A stretch of 64,000 nt of DNA, taken from NCBI GenBank assembly GCA_030627905.1, contig DAOVRZ010000003.1, positions 46,435 to 110,434 of the forward strand. Direction: 5' to 3'. The translations under genes were made by a program, and so were the position numbers. This stretch comes from JAGMES01 sp023128035. Its GTDB lineage: Bacteria > Bacillota > Halanaerobiia > DY22613. Within the stretch, counting starts at the first letter, position 1, and every line of letters starts with the position of its first letter. The notes under the pieces were generated by a model. That model had not been told where the DNA came from and made no database searches. It saw only the letters and a program-made list of their open reading frames with translations. This document shows positions 1 to 8,375 of the stretch, piece by piece.

Positions 1-1270
1 GAAACTTATAAATCATCTCTCCACCTATATATTTCTCTTTTTTTTCATCTTCCTCAAAATATTCCAATGAACTCCCTACACTTAGACGTTGGTTCAAACC
101 ATAAATTCCTTTACAAGAAACAAATATACCATCTTTGCTTTTACCCAAACCTCCAAAATAAGTAAATTTCCCCTGAGAAAGTTGTTCATCTTTAGAAAGA
201 ACATATTGCTTTTTACGTAAAATTCTTCCTTCAGGTGTATAAACTATAATATCAAAAGCATTAAATGCCCCCTGAATATCTACATCTGAAAAATTAAAAG
301 TACCATCCTCTGCTTTCTGAAAACTAATAAGCGCTCCTCGATTATATAATTCAACCTCACTATCCGTTGGTACAGACCCATTCAAAGTTACTTCACCAAA
401 CTTATATTTAGCATCTTGATTTGCAAATGTAATTCCTTTAATCGCCTTTGTGCCTCTAAGCAACGGTGGAAAATCCAAGAAACTAGATCCAATAACCACA
501 TTAGATAACATTGGTATATTGTTATATCGTAGCTTAAAATCATCAATTTTTAATTTTCCGTTTGCTAAAACTTCTACTCCACTCGTTAAATCACCATACA
601 ATAATTGCCCAGCATATGTTATATCTAATCCAGAAACCTCTATCCCCTTTAAATTACCTGTAACATTTGTCTGATAAGTAAAGACACCAGGATTAAATAT
701 TGATCGCTGAGCTTTTTGTACATCTTTCACTACAGTTTGATTTTTTTTGAAGTATTCTTCCCGAATCTCTTTTCGCTCTTCTAACAATTGTGAAACCAGT
801 TTAAATTTAGGCCTAATAGTCATTTGAAATTCAAAATCATCCCATTCCGCTTCCACAGGAAGCCAATTGTTTAATACTTCATAGAAAATATAAATTTCTT
901 CATTTTCTACGAAATATTGATCTGTTTTTGCATGAAAAATTTTTTCATTTTGTTTCATTTGACCAGTCTTAAGATCAAAATAATAATAACTATTATCAGT
1001 CGGAATTAATCCAGTGATAAATTCTCCTTTCCAGTTAATCTCAAATAAATATAATTCTAATAATTCAAATACTCTACTTAGAGGTATATAAATATTTTGT
1101 TCTTCATCAATCCTAACTTCAAAAAAAGGATCAACAGAACAATTTTTTATTTCTATCATAATAAAACCAACCTCATAAGTTATACTCTGATCTGCATTTA
1201 CATCAGATACACTTGAGCACATAGTGAAAATGAAAATTATAATAACTATATATCTAATAATTTTTTCCAT
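1..1270 (-). CDS. Outer-membrane usher-like beta-barrel protein, N-terminal part (cut by window edge)
   Basis: An open frame runs from an ATG at 1270 to the window edge without a stop (423 codons seen), so the gene is partial. The first 26 residues look like a signal peptide: Lys/Arg near the start, a hydrophobic stretch of Ile/Val/Phe, and a likely cleavage after Val-Asn-Ala. Next comes a small-domain region (about residues 38-180), then a segment resembling fimbrial usher proteins (FimD/PapC type): PPLLRG, then VTLNGSVPTDSEVELYNRG and a Gly-Arg segment like the usher plug, followed by alternating barrel-like strands near YGLNQRLSVGSSLEY. This would place it in an outer membrane, fitting a diderm Firmicute. 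The AAGGAGG lies about 24 bases before the ATG, which is far; a second in-frame ATG at 1159 would lack the signal peptide. The usher assignment is by pattern only; another large surface barrel is possible. Confidence 0.6.
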   Translation of the reverse strand, partial: MEKIIRYIVIIIFIFTMCSSVSDVNADQSITYEVGFIMIEIKNCSVDPFFEVRIDEEQNIYIPLSRVFELLELYLFEINWKGEFITGLIPTDNSYYYFDLKTGQMKQNEKIFHAKTDQYFVENEEIYIFYEVLNNWLPVEAEWDDFEFQMTIRPKFKLVSQLLEERKEIREEYFKKNQTVVKDVQKAQRSIFNPGVFTYQTNVTGNLKGIEVSGLDITYAGQLLYGDLTSGVEVLANGKLKIDDFKLRYNNIPMLSNVVIGSSFLDFPPLLRGTKAIKGITFANQDAKYKFGEVTLNGSVPTDSEVELYNRGALISFQKAEDGTFNFSDVDIQGAFNAFDIIVYTPEGRILRKKQYVLSKDEQLSQGKFTYFGGLGKSKDGIFVSCKGIYGLNQRLSVGSSLEYFEEDEKKEKYIGGEMIYKF

Positions 1271-1421
1271 AATAATTTATTTACTATTACTTAACCTCCT
1301 TATCTATATATTAATTTTTTGTTATTATTTCTGTATCATTCTATTATATACATTATTTTTCCTCCTTTCTTTTATGATTGCCCAGTTTTTGAATTTAATT
1401 AGCCGAAAAAATTTAGTATCT

Positions 1422-1487
1422 AACCAATAAGTATGATTAGCCCACAAAAAGTAACGTCTTTTTGTGGGCTAATCATACTTATTGGTT
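1422..1487. repeat. Palindrome P1, 30-bp arms, 6-base loop
   Basis: A perfect inverted repeat: positions 1422-1451 pair with 1458-1487 around the loop TAACGT. The inner core ATGATTAGCCCACAAAAAG is nearly the same as the core of the palindrome at 39044-39125 (ATGATTCGCCCACAAAAAG). It lies between two divergent genes, so it is not in a usual terminator position. It may be a member of a dispersed hairpin repeat family. Confidence 0.85.
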
Positions 1488-1526
1488 TTATAAATTTTGA
1501 TTCACAATAAAGAGGAAAATAAATCT

Positions 1527-1556
1527 TTGTGTCGAAATATACCCTGATTATATACT
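1527..1556 (+). promoter_or_regulatory. Candidate sigma-A promoter of the EamA gene
   Basis: TTGTGT (1527-1532) and TATACT (1551-1556) are separated by 18 bases and lie 27 bases before the start codon. The -35 box is weak, the -10 box is good. Seen by eye only. Confidence 0.4.
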
Positions 1557-1582
1557 TTAAAACTTAAAGCAGGTGACAAAAA

Positions 1583-2467
1583 ATGCAAAAAAGTACGAAA
1601 GGCAGTCTTCAGATTATTTTATCCTCAATGTGTTTTGGCACATTACCACTATTAACTAAAATAGCATATAAAGGAGGAGCAAACGCAACTACTATTTTAA
1701 CTATTCGCTTTACTATTGCATCTATCTTGATTTGGTCATACCTAATATGGACAAAAACAAAGATTAAAACTAACTTCAAGCAATTAGCCGTATTTGCAAC
1801 AGCATCTATTTTTGGTTTTGGTATAATGGCATTCTGTTATTTTTCTTCATTCCATTATATTTCATCTTCTATGTCAGCAATGATTCTCTTTACATACCCA
1901 ATTATAGTTAATTATTTATCTTTAATTTTTTTCAAAACACCAATAACAAAATCAAAAATAATCGCATTGATATTAGTTATAGTCGGAGCAATAACCATGA
2001 GTTGGGGTCAAGTGAACTTTCAACCCTTAGGTATTTTTTTAGCAGTATTAACTACAATTTTATATTCATTGTATATTATTTTCCTTGGAAGTTCCTTAAC
2101 TTATGGACAAGAACCCAAAATCTTAACTAGTTTTATAATTTTATTTTCTGCACTTTTTTTCTTGATTTTCGGAGGAATAAATAATTATATAGACTTAAAT
2201 ATTTCTTTAACAGCCTGGCTAGCATTAATATTCATGGCTGTTATATCAACTGTTTTTGCCATCTTAGTTTTTTATGCAGGAGTTCAAAAGGTTGGCTCTT
2301 CTCTATCATCTATTCTTGGTGGTGTTGAGCCAATTACGGCCTTCTTTCTGGGAATAATTCTTTTAGGAGAAAAAGCAGGTATACATGAATGGTTAGGTGC
2401 TTTATTGATTGTCATAGGAGTAACTTATATTCAATTAAATAAACCTAAAGAAAAACTTAATCATTGA
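1583..2467 (+). CDS. EamA/DMT-family membrane transporter
   Basis: A 294-residue protein with about ten hydrophobic segments and two related halves, the usual layout and length of drug/metabolite exporters of the EamA (RhaT/YdcZ-like) family. The typical motif near the end of each half is visible, e.g. SSSMSAMILFTYPIIV in the first and SSLSSILGGVEPITAFFLG in the second, followed by GEKAGIHEWLGALLIVIGV. It would sit in the cytoplasmic membrane and export or import a small metabolite; the substrate cannot be told. The start is supported by AGGTG eight bases upstream. It is the only plus-strand gene in the first 19 kb and stands alone; an R1 repeat begins directly after its stop codon. Confidence 0.85.
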   Translation: MQKSTKGSLQIILSSMCFGTLPLLTKIAYKGGANATTILTIRFTIASILIWSYLIWTKTKIKTNFKQLAVFATASIFGFGIMAFCYFSSFHYISSSMSAMILFTYPIIVNYLSLIFFKTPITKSKIIALILVIVGAITMSWGQVNFQPLGIFLAVLTTILYSLYIIFLGSSLTYGQEPKILTSFIILFSALFFLIFGGINNYIDLNISLTAWLALIFMAVISTVFAILVFYAGVQKVGSSLSSILGGVEPITAFFLGIILLGEKAGIHEWLGALLIVIGVTYIQLNKPKEKLNH

Positions 2468-2469
2468 TC

Positions 2470-2581
2470 TTTTGAGTTAAGACCCCCACTTCTATAAGTG
2501 GTGGGAATTGTTTTTAATCTTCAGTGGGGGTAGAATCCCCTACTGAAGCCCCGATGTTCAGCTTTAGCTGGACGAGTTCAC
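2470..2581. repeat. Repeat R1, copy a (about 110 bp, hairpin-rich)
   Basis: Copy a of a repeat that recurs at 3684-3785. It contains three small hairpins in order: CCCACTTCTATAAGTGGTGGG, CTTCAGTGGGG...CCCCTACTGAAG and GTTCAGCTTTAGCTGGAC, ending at GAGTTCAC. This arrangement resembles the right ends of IS200/IS605-type elements and the RNA scaffolds that overlap them, but no tnpA or tnpB is nearby. It starts just after the stop of the EamA gene. Confidence 0.7.
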
Positions 2582-2584
2582 TCG

Positions 2585-2618
2585 AAAAAGAATGGAGTAT
2601 AAAATACTCCATTCTTTT
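2585..2618 (-). terminator. Rho-independent terminator of ansA
   Basis: A hairpin with arms AAAAGAATGGAGTAT and ATACTCCATTCTTTT lies 13 bases after the ansA stop codon on the minus strand and runs into a T tract. It is symmetric enough to work in both directions and could also stop plus-strand transcription. Confidence 0.75.
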
Positions 2619-2630
2619 CTTTCAGCAAAT

Positions 2631-3644
2631 CTATAGAGCTGTTAATTCACCACAAATGTTTGTTTGCATCTTTTTCTTCACATCTTCTACAGACAAACCT
2701 TGACTGAAAAGATAATATAATTTAGATAAAGCTGCCTCAGTTGTCATATCATAGCCACTAATTATTCCAGCTTTTGCAAGTGCTGATCCTGCCGCATATC
2801 CACCAAGTTTTACTCCACCTTGCAAACATTGGGTACAGGCTACAATTACAACTCCCCTATCTGTAGCCTCCTTTAACACCTTCAATAGCTTCTTATTTTG
2901 ATCTGGGCCATTTCCAACCCCATAAGTTCCTAAGATCAAGCCTTTCAAAGGAGGCTGCAAGATATTCTCAACTACTTCTGCTGTAATACCTGGAAAAAGA
3001 CGTAAAGTACCAATTGATTCTTCACCAAATTCATTCACTTTAATAGTTTTATTTTTTTGAGATAATACAAGGTCCCAATTTATCCGTATATCAACTCCCA
3101 CAGTACCAAGTGGTGGAAAATTTGGAGAAACAAATGCATCCAAATGATCAGCATTAACTTTTACGGATCTACAACCACGGAGCAGTTTGTCCCCAAAGTA
3201 TAAACATACCTCTGGAATTTTATAATTGCCAGCAATCATTATTGCGGTAATCAAATTCTCCCTAGCATCATTACGTACTTCACATAGCGGAATTTGGGAT
3301 CCAGTAATGATTACAGGCTTTTGTAATCCTTCGAGCATAAATGACAGTGCTGAGGCTGTATAAGCCATCGTATCGGTTCCATGTATGACAACAAATCCAT
3401 CATAGTTATTGTAATTCTTCGCAATATCTGCTGCAATGGTGATCCAGTTATCAGGTGTCATATTTGACGAATCAAGTAAAGGGTCATATTCATGAATGTC
3501 ATACTCAGGCATAATATCACTCTTTAATTCACAAATGGCTTCCATCTGTCTTTTTAAATAACCAGAAGTCGGAACATAACCATCTGGTGATGGCGTCATC
3601 CCAATTGTACCGCCTGTATAAACAATATAAACACGTTTCTTCAT
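2631..3644 (-). CDS. ansA: Type I L-asparaginase
   Basis: A cytoplasmic enzyme that hydrolyses asparagine to aspartate and ammonia. The 337 residues match the family length. Both catalytic threonine motifs are present: YTGGTIGM at residues 10-17 and VIHGTDTMAYTASAL near 86-100; GSQIPL follows in the middle. There is no signal peptide, which favours the type I cytoplasmic form. The start has a strong GGGGGAGG nine to ten bases upstream. It sits between recQ and the EamA gene with R1 repeats on both sides and is probably its own transcript. In this organism it would feed aspartate into the malate/fumarate enzymes encoded further on. Confidence 0.93.
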   Translation of the reverse strand: MKKRVYIVYTGGTIGMTPSPDGYVPTSGYLKRQMEAICELKSDIMPEYDIHEYDPLLDSSNMTPDNWITIAADIAKNYNNYDGFVVIHGTDTMAYTASALSFMLEGLQKPVIITGSQIPLCEVRNDARENLITAIMIAGNYKIPEVCLYFGDKLLRGCRSVKVNADHLDAFVSPNFPPLGTVGVDIRINWDLVLSQKNKTIKVNEFGEESIGTLRLFPGITAEVVENILQPPLKGLILGTYGVGNGPDQNKKLLKVLKEATDRGVVIVACTQCLQGGVKLGGYAAGSALAKAGIISGYDMTTEAALSKLYYLFSQGLSVEDVKKKMQTNICGELTAL

Positions 3645-3683
3645 TTTTTGCTATACCTCCCCCAAGGTTTGACTAATAGCTTT

Positions 3684-3785
3684 ATTTTTTGAAATAAGAC
3701 CACCACTTCTATAAGTGGTGAGAATTGTTTTAATCTTCAGTGGGGGTAGAAACCCCAATGTTCAGCTTTAGCTGGACGAGTTCAC
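3684..3785. repeat. Repeat R1, copy b, overlapping the 3' end of recQ
   Basis: The second copy of R1, in the same orientation as copy a and almost identical, with about nine bases missing after the CCCC of the central hairpin. Its last 18 bases (GCTGGACGAGTTCAC end, 3768-3785) lie inside recQ and supply the final codons (Asn-Ser-Ser-Ser) and the stop. The copy therefore appears to have inserted into, and replaced, the original end of recQ. Confidence 0.75.
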
Positions 3786-5906
3786 ATTCTTATACTTACA
3801 TAAAACTGCCTTAATTGCTATATAGTCTATTTCCTTTGGCAATGCTTCCTTAATCGGTTTCAATTTTTGTCCACCGATTTCATCAATCACTTTTAATATA
3901 AATGCTTCATGTTCTTCTGGAATCAAAACATCTAAATTTACATCTAAGCCCTCACAACTACATTGGATTAGATGTTCTTGAACTGTTTTTAACTTTATAT
4001 CCCTTATTCTAGCAATATTTTCTAGCAAATTATTCGTTTGATACAACTTTAGAGTAATCAAATGGCTGGGAGTCTTGTCTTTTGATGAATTTTTTGTATT
4101 ATCATAACTAGCACTAACTCTATCCATTAGCCCATTTTCTTCAACATAATTTCTAATCACATTAATAAATTCTTCACCATATTTATTTAATTTAGCTTCT
4201 CCTACACCTTTTATGGTAAGCATTGATGCTTCATCAATTGGAAAATACTCGCACATTTCTCGCAATGAACTGTCTTGAAAAACAATATATGGTGGAACCT
4301 GTTCTCGCATGGAAATTTCTTTTCGTAAACTACGCAGAATCTCAAAGAGAGAATTATCTGTTGCAACCTTCTCTTTTCTCTTCTGAATCTTTTGAAACAC
4401 TTTTTCTTCATTTTTTAATACCGCTCCTGCTTTTTCACGTAATCTTACAACAGGAAATTGCCCATCCGTAAGACCTAAATATTCTTCAGCAATCAATATA
4501 TTAATCATATCTCTCACTTCTTTAATCGTATAACCTTGCATAATGCCGTGAGTCGATAATTGATCAAATCCATTTTCTAAGACTTTTTTATTTCGAGATC
4601 CTTTAAGAACCTGCGCAACAAGAGCGGTTCCCCATCTTTGATTCATTCGGTAAACACATGAAAAGATTTTCTGTGCTTCAATTGTAATATCTGATAAATC
4701 ACTATCGTCATTACAAGTACTACAATTCCCACAATTTTCAAAAACATTTTTTTCACCAAAATATTCTAAGATATATTTTCTAAGACATCTCGGTGTATGA
4801 CAATAATCAATCATGGCTTGCAGCTTTTTATACTGTTCCACTTTTCTCTGAGGCGATAAAACTGACTGTTCAATCAAAAATTTTTGAACATGAATATCCT
4901 GGGCTGCAAATAATAATAGACATTCACTAGGTTCTCCATCACGCCCCGCACGTCCTGCCTCTTGATAATAAGCTTCCATATTTTTTGGAATATTGTTATG
5001 AATTACATAACGAACATTTGACTTATCAATCCCCATTCCAAAAGCATTTGTTGCGACAATAATATTATCATCATCATACAAAAATGCTTCTTGGGTTTTT
5101 TTTCTATCATTGTCACTTAATCCAGCATGATATTTTCCTATTCGATACCCTTTCCCACGTAAATTTTCATATAGACGATCTACTTCTTTTCGAGTCGCAG
5201 CATAAATAATACCTGATTGACCAGTACGATCTTCGATATAGTTTAGGATAAAATCATTTTTATTTCCGGCTTTAATTACAGCAAAAGATAAATTAGGTCT
5301 ATCAAAACCAGTAACATAAACGTTTGGATTGGTCAGCTTTAAAAGACCTACAACATCTTCTTTCACTTCTTCTGTAGCTGTTGCAGTAAAGGCAGAAACA
5401 ATCGGTCTAACTGGAATTTGATTGAGCATTGTAGAAATAAAGCGATAACTAGGGCGAAAATCATGTCCCCATTGAGAAACACAATGAGCCTCATCTACAG
5501 CTAATAAGGAAATCTCAAGGGAGTTTAGTATGTGACAAAATTGTTGAGATTCTAAACGTTCAGGAGCTACATATAAAAGTTTATAAAATCCATCCTGAGC
5601 TTTTCTCAAACGATCTTGTACTTCTGATGTCTTAAGTGAACTATTTATAAATGTAGCTGGTATTCCGTTATTCTGAAGCGAATCCACTTGATCTTTCATC
5701 AAAGAAATTAAAGGAGAAATAACTAAAGTCAACCCAGGTAATAAAAGGGCAGGAATCTGATAACATATTGACTTACCAGCACCAGTAGGCATAATTGCAA
5801 AAGTATCTTTTCCTTCCAAAATACTTTGGATTACCTTCTTTTGTCCATCCCTGAAAGTTGAGTATCCGTAATATTTTTTCAAAAGATTTTGAGCATTTTC
5901 TAGCAT
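3768..5906 (-). CDS. recQ: ATP-dependent DNA helicase RecQ
   Basis: A 3'-5' DNA helicase acting in recombination repair. The N-terminal superfamily 2 core has the Walker A motif MPTGAGKSICYQ (residues 39-50), the DEAH box in VDEAHCVSQWGHDFRPS, and the motif VI region YQEAGRAGRDGEPS. The zinc-binding cysteines follow (CLRKYILEYFG and CGNCSTC), then the RQC winged helix, an HRDC domain (about residues 515-595) and a C-terminal tail. The length of 712 residues is a little above the usual 590-620 because of an extra helical C-terminal part similar to that in other clostridial RecQ proteins. The final residues VNSSS are encoded by the R1 repeat, so the natural C-terminus was altered by that insertion; the catalytic parts are untouched. 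The start follows GGAGAGATATATTGT. Confidence 0.95.
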   Translation of the reverse strand: MLENAQNLLKKYYGYSTFRDGQKKVIQSILEGKDTFAIMPTGAGKSICYQIPALLLPGLTLVISPLISLMKDQVDSLQNNGIPATFINSSLKTSEVQDRLRKAQDGFYKLLYVAPERLESQQFCHILNSLEISLLAVDEAHCVSQWGHDFRPSYRFISTMLNQIPVRPIVSAFTATATEEVKEDVVGLLKLTNPNVYVTGFDRPNLSFAVIKAGNKNDFILNYIEDRTGQSGIIYAATRKEVDRLYENLRGKGYRIGKYHAGLSDNDRKKTQEAFLYDDDNIIVATNAFGMGIDKSNVRYVIHNNIPKNMEAYYQEAGRAGRDGEPSECLLLFAAQDIHVQKFLIEQSVLSPQRKVEQYKKLQAMIDYCHTPRCLRKYILEYFGEKNVFENCGNCSTCNDDSDLSDITIEAQKIFSCVYRMNQRWGTALVAQVLKGSRNKKVLENGFDQLSTHGIMQGYTIKEVRDMINILIAEEYLGLTDGQFPVVRLREKAGAVLKNEEKVFQKIQKRKEKVATDNSLFEILRSLRKEISMREQVPPYIVFQDSSLREMCEYFPIDEASMLTIKGVGEAKLNKYGEEFINVIRNYVEENGLMDRVSASYDNTKNSSKDKTPSHLITLKLYQTNNLLENIARIRDIKLKTVQEHLIQCSCEGLDVNLDVLIPEEHEAFILKVIDEIGGQKLKPIKEALPKEIDYIAIKAVLCKYKNVNSSS

Positions 5907-5987
5907 ACAATATATCTCTCCTTTTCGTTGAAAATGAATTCTATCACCTTACCTATTATACTATAGTTTGAGTAAAATTTCTATATA

Positions 5988-6018
5988 AAAACCACATTGC
6001 GATAACAATGTGGTTCAA
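5988..6018 (-). terminator. Rho-independent terminator
   Basis: The minus strand carries AACCACATTG, a six-base loop, CAATGTGGTT, then TTTATAT. It lies about 50 bases after the stop of the small membrane protein gene and before recQ. Confidence 0.7.
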
Positions 6019-6067
6019 AACTTAGATAATTAACTTTTTCAATTTAATCTCATATCATTTTCTATTT

Positions 6068-6529
6068 TCACTTTTCCTTTAAATATTGTTCTGTATACAT
6101 TATATAAAGCGTTAAGAGTGAATGGCTTGTAAATGCAAGGAAAAAAGTATACAGATAGTTCCAATTGATACTTTTCCACATCCCTAGAAATACAAAAATA
6201 TAATTTGTAATAACTGAACCGACAGCAAAAACTAATATATATATAACCTTTGATAAGAGTGAATCATTTTTCGGAAAAAAATTTCCAAAGATCACTACTG
6301 GAAAAAACCATGCAATCACTGGCAATAATGGAATACCCATAACATCATAACCCTCAACTATTCTCCATAAATTCAAAGCCCCAGCTATATAAAACACTAC
6401 AACTGCAAGTCCTATTCCACCTAATAATCCAAATAGAACTAATTGACGAATTCGCACAATTGGAACTAAAATAATTAATCCTAAACCTAATATAATAATC
6501 AAACCCATCCAATAATATAGTTGAATCAT
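6068..6529 (-). CDS. Small multi-pass membrane protein of unknown function
   Basis: I do not recognise this family with confidence. The 153-residue product has about five hydrophobic segments, with a conserved-looking IAWFFPVVIFGNFFP stretch in the middle and a charged C-terminus (YTEQYLKEK); it resembles the small Firmicute membrane proteins of the CBO0543 type. The start at 6529 is chosen over one 48 bases upstream because GGAGGTGTTGCA directly precedes it. It lies 98 bases downstream of hydA, after that operon's terminator hairpin, so it could be expressed separately or by read-through. Confidence 0.6.
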   Translation of the reverse strand: MIQLYYWMGLIIILGLGLIILVPIVRIRQLVLFGLLGGIGLAVVVFYIAGALNLWRIVEGYDVMGIPLLPVIAWFFPVVIFGNFFPKNDSLLSKVIYILVFAVGSVITNYIFVFLGMWKSINWNYLYTFFLAFTSHSLLTLYIMYTEQYLKEK

Positions 6530-6586
6530 TGCAACACCTCCACTAAAATCTAATTTTATTTTTTGATAAATGAGCAATGATTATAC

Positions 6587-6626
6587 AAAAAAAGAACACT
6601 CCTTTTACGGAGTACTCTCTATTTAT
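6587..6626 (-). terminator. Terminator of the hydrogenase operon
   Basis: On the minus strand AGAGTACTCC, a GTAAAA loop and GGAGTGTTCT form an imperfect stem followed by seven Ts. It begins two bases after the hydA stop codon. Confidence 0.7.
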
Positions 6627-6627
6627 T

Positions 6628-8361
6628 TTACTTCTTAAACAAATCACGCTTTGTATAGTGTGTATGAAGTAGATGATGAGACTTTTCGCCCAATGGCTGG
6701 CCCAAATACTCTTCATATAAAGCCTTAACTGCTGGGTTTTCATGAGATTTACGAATTGCCATATCCCGATCGCCTTGATAGGTTGCTTCAATTCGCTTTT
6801 CTCTAATATCAATAGTAGTAGGAATTGGCTGACCACCACCACCAATACAACCACCAGGACAACACATAATCTCAATGAAGTGATATGGTGAAGTACCATC
6901 TTTGATCTGATCAAGCAAAACTCTAGCATTTTTCAGACCATGAGCTATGGCAACTTTTACCTTTGTACCATCCAAATCAATCTCTGCTTCTTTAACGCCC
7001 TCAAGACCACGAGCAAAATCGAAATCGAGATTTTCAAGCTCTTTCTTAGTCACAACTTCATAAACAGTTCTCAAAGCTGCTTCCATAACTCCACCAGTTG
7101 CACCAAAGATTAATGCAGCTCCTGTAGATATTCCAAGGGGTGCATCATATTCTTCTTCTTCCAAACCAGTGAAATCTATTCCAGCTTGCTTAATCATCCT
7201 TGCTAGCTCTCTTGTAGTTAGAACATAATCAACATCTGGTCTACCATCTGTACCCATCTCTGGACGTCCTGCTTCAAACTTCTTAGCTGTACAAGGCATT
7301 ATAGAAACACTAACGATCTTCTCAGGATCAATATTATATTTCTCAGCATAATAGGTTTTAGCAAGTGCACCAAACATCTGCTGTGGAGATTTACATGTAG
7401 ACAGATGATCCAGCTCATCAGTATAGAAATACTCAATAAAGTTTATCCAGCCAGGACTACAGGAAGTAATCATAGGTAAAGTTCCACCATTTTGAATACG
7501 GTGAAGTAACTCTGTACCTTCTTCCATAATAGTTACGTCAGCAGAAAAATCAGTATCAAATACTTTATCAAAACCAAGACCTCTTAAACCTGCAACCATT
7601 TGACCTGTATTAATACTACCTGCTTCATAACCGAACTCCTGACCAATTGCTACTCTTGTAGCAGGAGCAGTCTGAACGATAATATGCTTATCAGGATCTG
7701 CTAAAGCTTCCCAAACTTCATTAGTATATTCTTTTTCTACTAATGCTCCAGTTGGGCAAACAAGTGTACATTGACCACACTTCACACAAGCAGTATCAGC
7801 TAAACTAGTCATAAATGAAGGAGCAATTACAGTATCAAAACCACGCCCCATTGTAGCGATAGCTTCAACAGTTTGAACCTTACTACATACACTTACACAG
7901 CGACGGCAAAGGATACATTTATTAGGATCTCTAATAATCGATGAGGTTGAGTCATCAATTGGAGCTATATTTTTCTTAGCATCAGCAAATCTAATCTCGC
8001 GAATTCCTAAATCTTCTGCAATAGCTTGTAATTCACAACTACCATTACGAATACATGTTGGACAGTTTATATCATGATCAGAAAGCAATAACTCAACTTG
8101 TAATTTCCGTGCCCTACGCACCTTTGGAGTATTTGTCCATACTTTCATTCCTTCAGTAACAGGAGTTACACAAGAAGCAGACAGAGTACGTCCACCTTCT
8201 ACTTCTACTAAGCATACCCGACAAGCTCCAATTTCATTAATTCCTTCTAAGTAACAAAGTGTTGGAATCTTCTTTCCAACTTTTTCAGCAGCTTTAAGAA
8301 TAGTTGAACCTTCTGGAACCTGTACTTGTTTTCCATCAATATATAAGTTGATCAAATTCAC
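6628..8361 (-). CDS. hydA: [FeFe] hydrogenase catalytic subunit HydA
   Basis: This subunit holds the H-cluster that makes or takes up H2. In order: an N-terminal [2Fe-2S] domain (CYLEGINEIGACRVC and C64), a His/Cys [4Fe-4S] motif (HDINCPTCIRNGSC, 96-109), two [4Fe-4S] ferredoxin motifs (CILCRRCVSVC at 149-159; CVKCGQCTLVCP near 192-203), and the H-cluster motifs TSCSPGW (299-305), MPCTAKKFE (355-363) and CCPGGCIGGGGQP. At 577 residues it matches the HydA of multimeric, NAD-linked hydrogenases but lacks the extra C-terminal [2Fe-2S] domain of Thermotoga HydA. The GTG start at 8361 is supported by GGAGGGGTG. It is the last gene of hydC-hydD-hydB-hydA and should be cytoplasmic, exchanging electrons among ferredoxin, NAD(P)H and protons. 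Confidence 0.96.
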   Translation of the reverse strand: MNLINLYIDGKQVQVPEGSTILKAAEKVGKKIPTLCYLEGINEIGACRVCLVEVEGGRTLSASCVTPVTEGMKVWTNTPKVRRARKLQVELLLSDHDINCPTCIRNGSCELQAIAEDLGIREIRFADAKKNIAPIDDSTSSIIRDPNKCILCRRCVSVCSKVQTVEAIATMGRGFDTVIAPSFMTSLADTACVKCGQCTLVCPTGALVEKEYTNEVWEALADPDKHIIVQTAPATRVAIGQEFGYEAGSINTGQMVAGLRGLGFDKVFDTDFSADVTIMEEGTELLHRIQNGGTLPMITSCSPGWINFIEYFYTDELDHLSTCKSPQQMFGALAKTYYAEKYNIDPEKIVSVSIMPCTAKKFEAGRPEMGTDGRPDVDYVLTTRELARMIKQAGIDFTGLEEEEYDAPLGISTGAALIFGATGGVMEAALRTVYEVVTKKELENLDFDFARGLEGVKEAEIDLDGTKVKVAIAHGLKNARVLLDQIKDGTSPYHFIEIMCCPGGCIGGGGQPIPTTIDIREKRIEATYQGDRDMAIRKSHENPAVKALYEEYLGQPLGEKSHHLLHTHYTKRDLFKK

Positions 8362-8375
8362 GTTTCACCCCTCCT

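Larger units (their letters stand above)
1271..1582. other. Intergenic region between divergent genes
   Basis: This AT-rich gap separates the usher-like gene (minus) from the EamA gene (plus). It holds the palindrome at 1422-1487 and a candidate plus-strand promoter (1527-1556). On the minus strand a good AAAGGAGG precedes a five-codon ORF that ends before the usher gene; it may be chance. No other gene is visible; the plus-strand hydrophobic frame here is antisense to the signal peptide region and was discarded. Confidence 0.5.

Noticed and set aside
450..674. A 74-codon plus-strand frame at the left edge
   Set aside because: Shadow of the partial minus-strand usher-like gene, which has a long uninterrupted frame and sensible protein features.
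1224..1430. A 68-codon hydrophobic plus-strand frame
   Set aside because: It is antisense to the signal peptide and leader of the usher-like gene and of low-complexity AT-rich composition.
2470..3785. A composite transposon bounded by the two R1 copies around ansA
   Set aside because: The copies are directly repeated, but no transposase or target duplication is visible and ansA looks like a normal chromosomal gene.
6543..6929. A 128-codon minus-strand frame overlapping the end of hydA
   Set aside because: Out-of-frame shadow of hydA and its terminator; no binding site.
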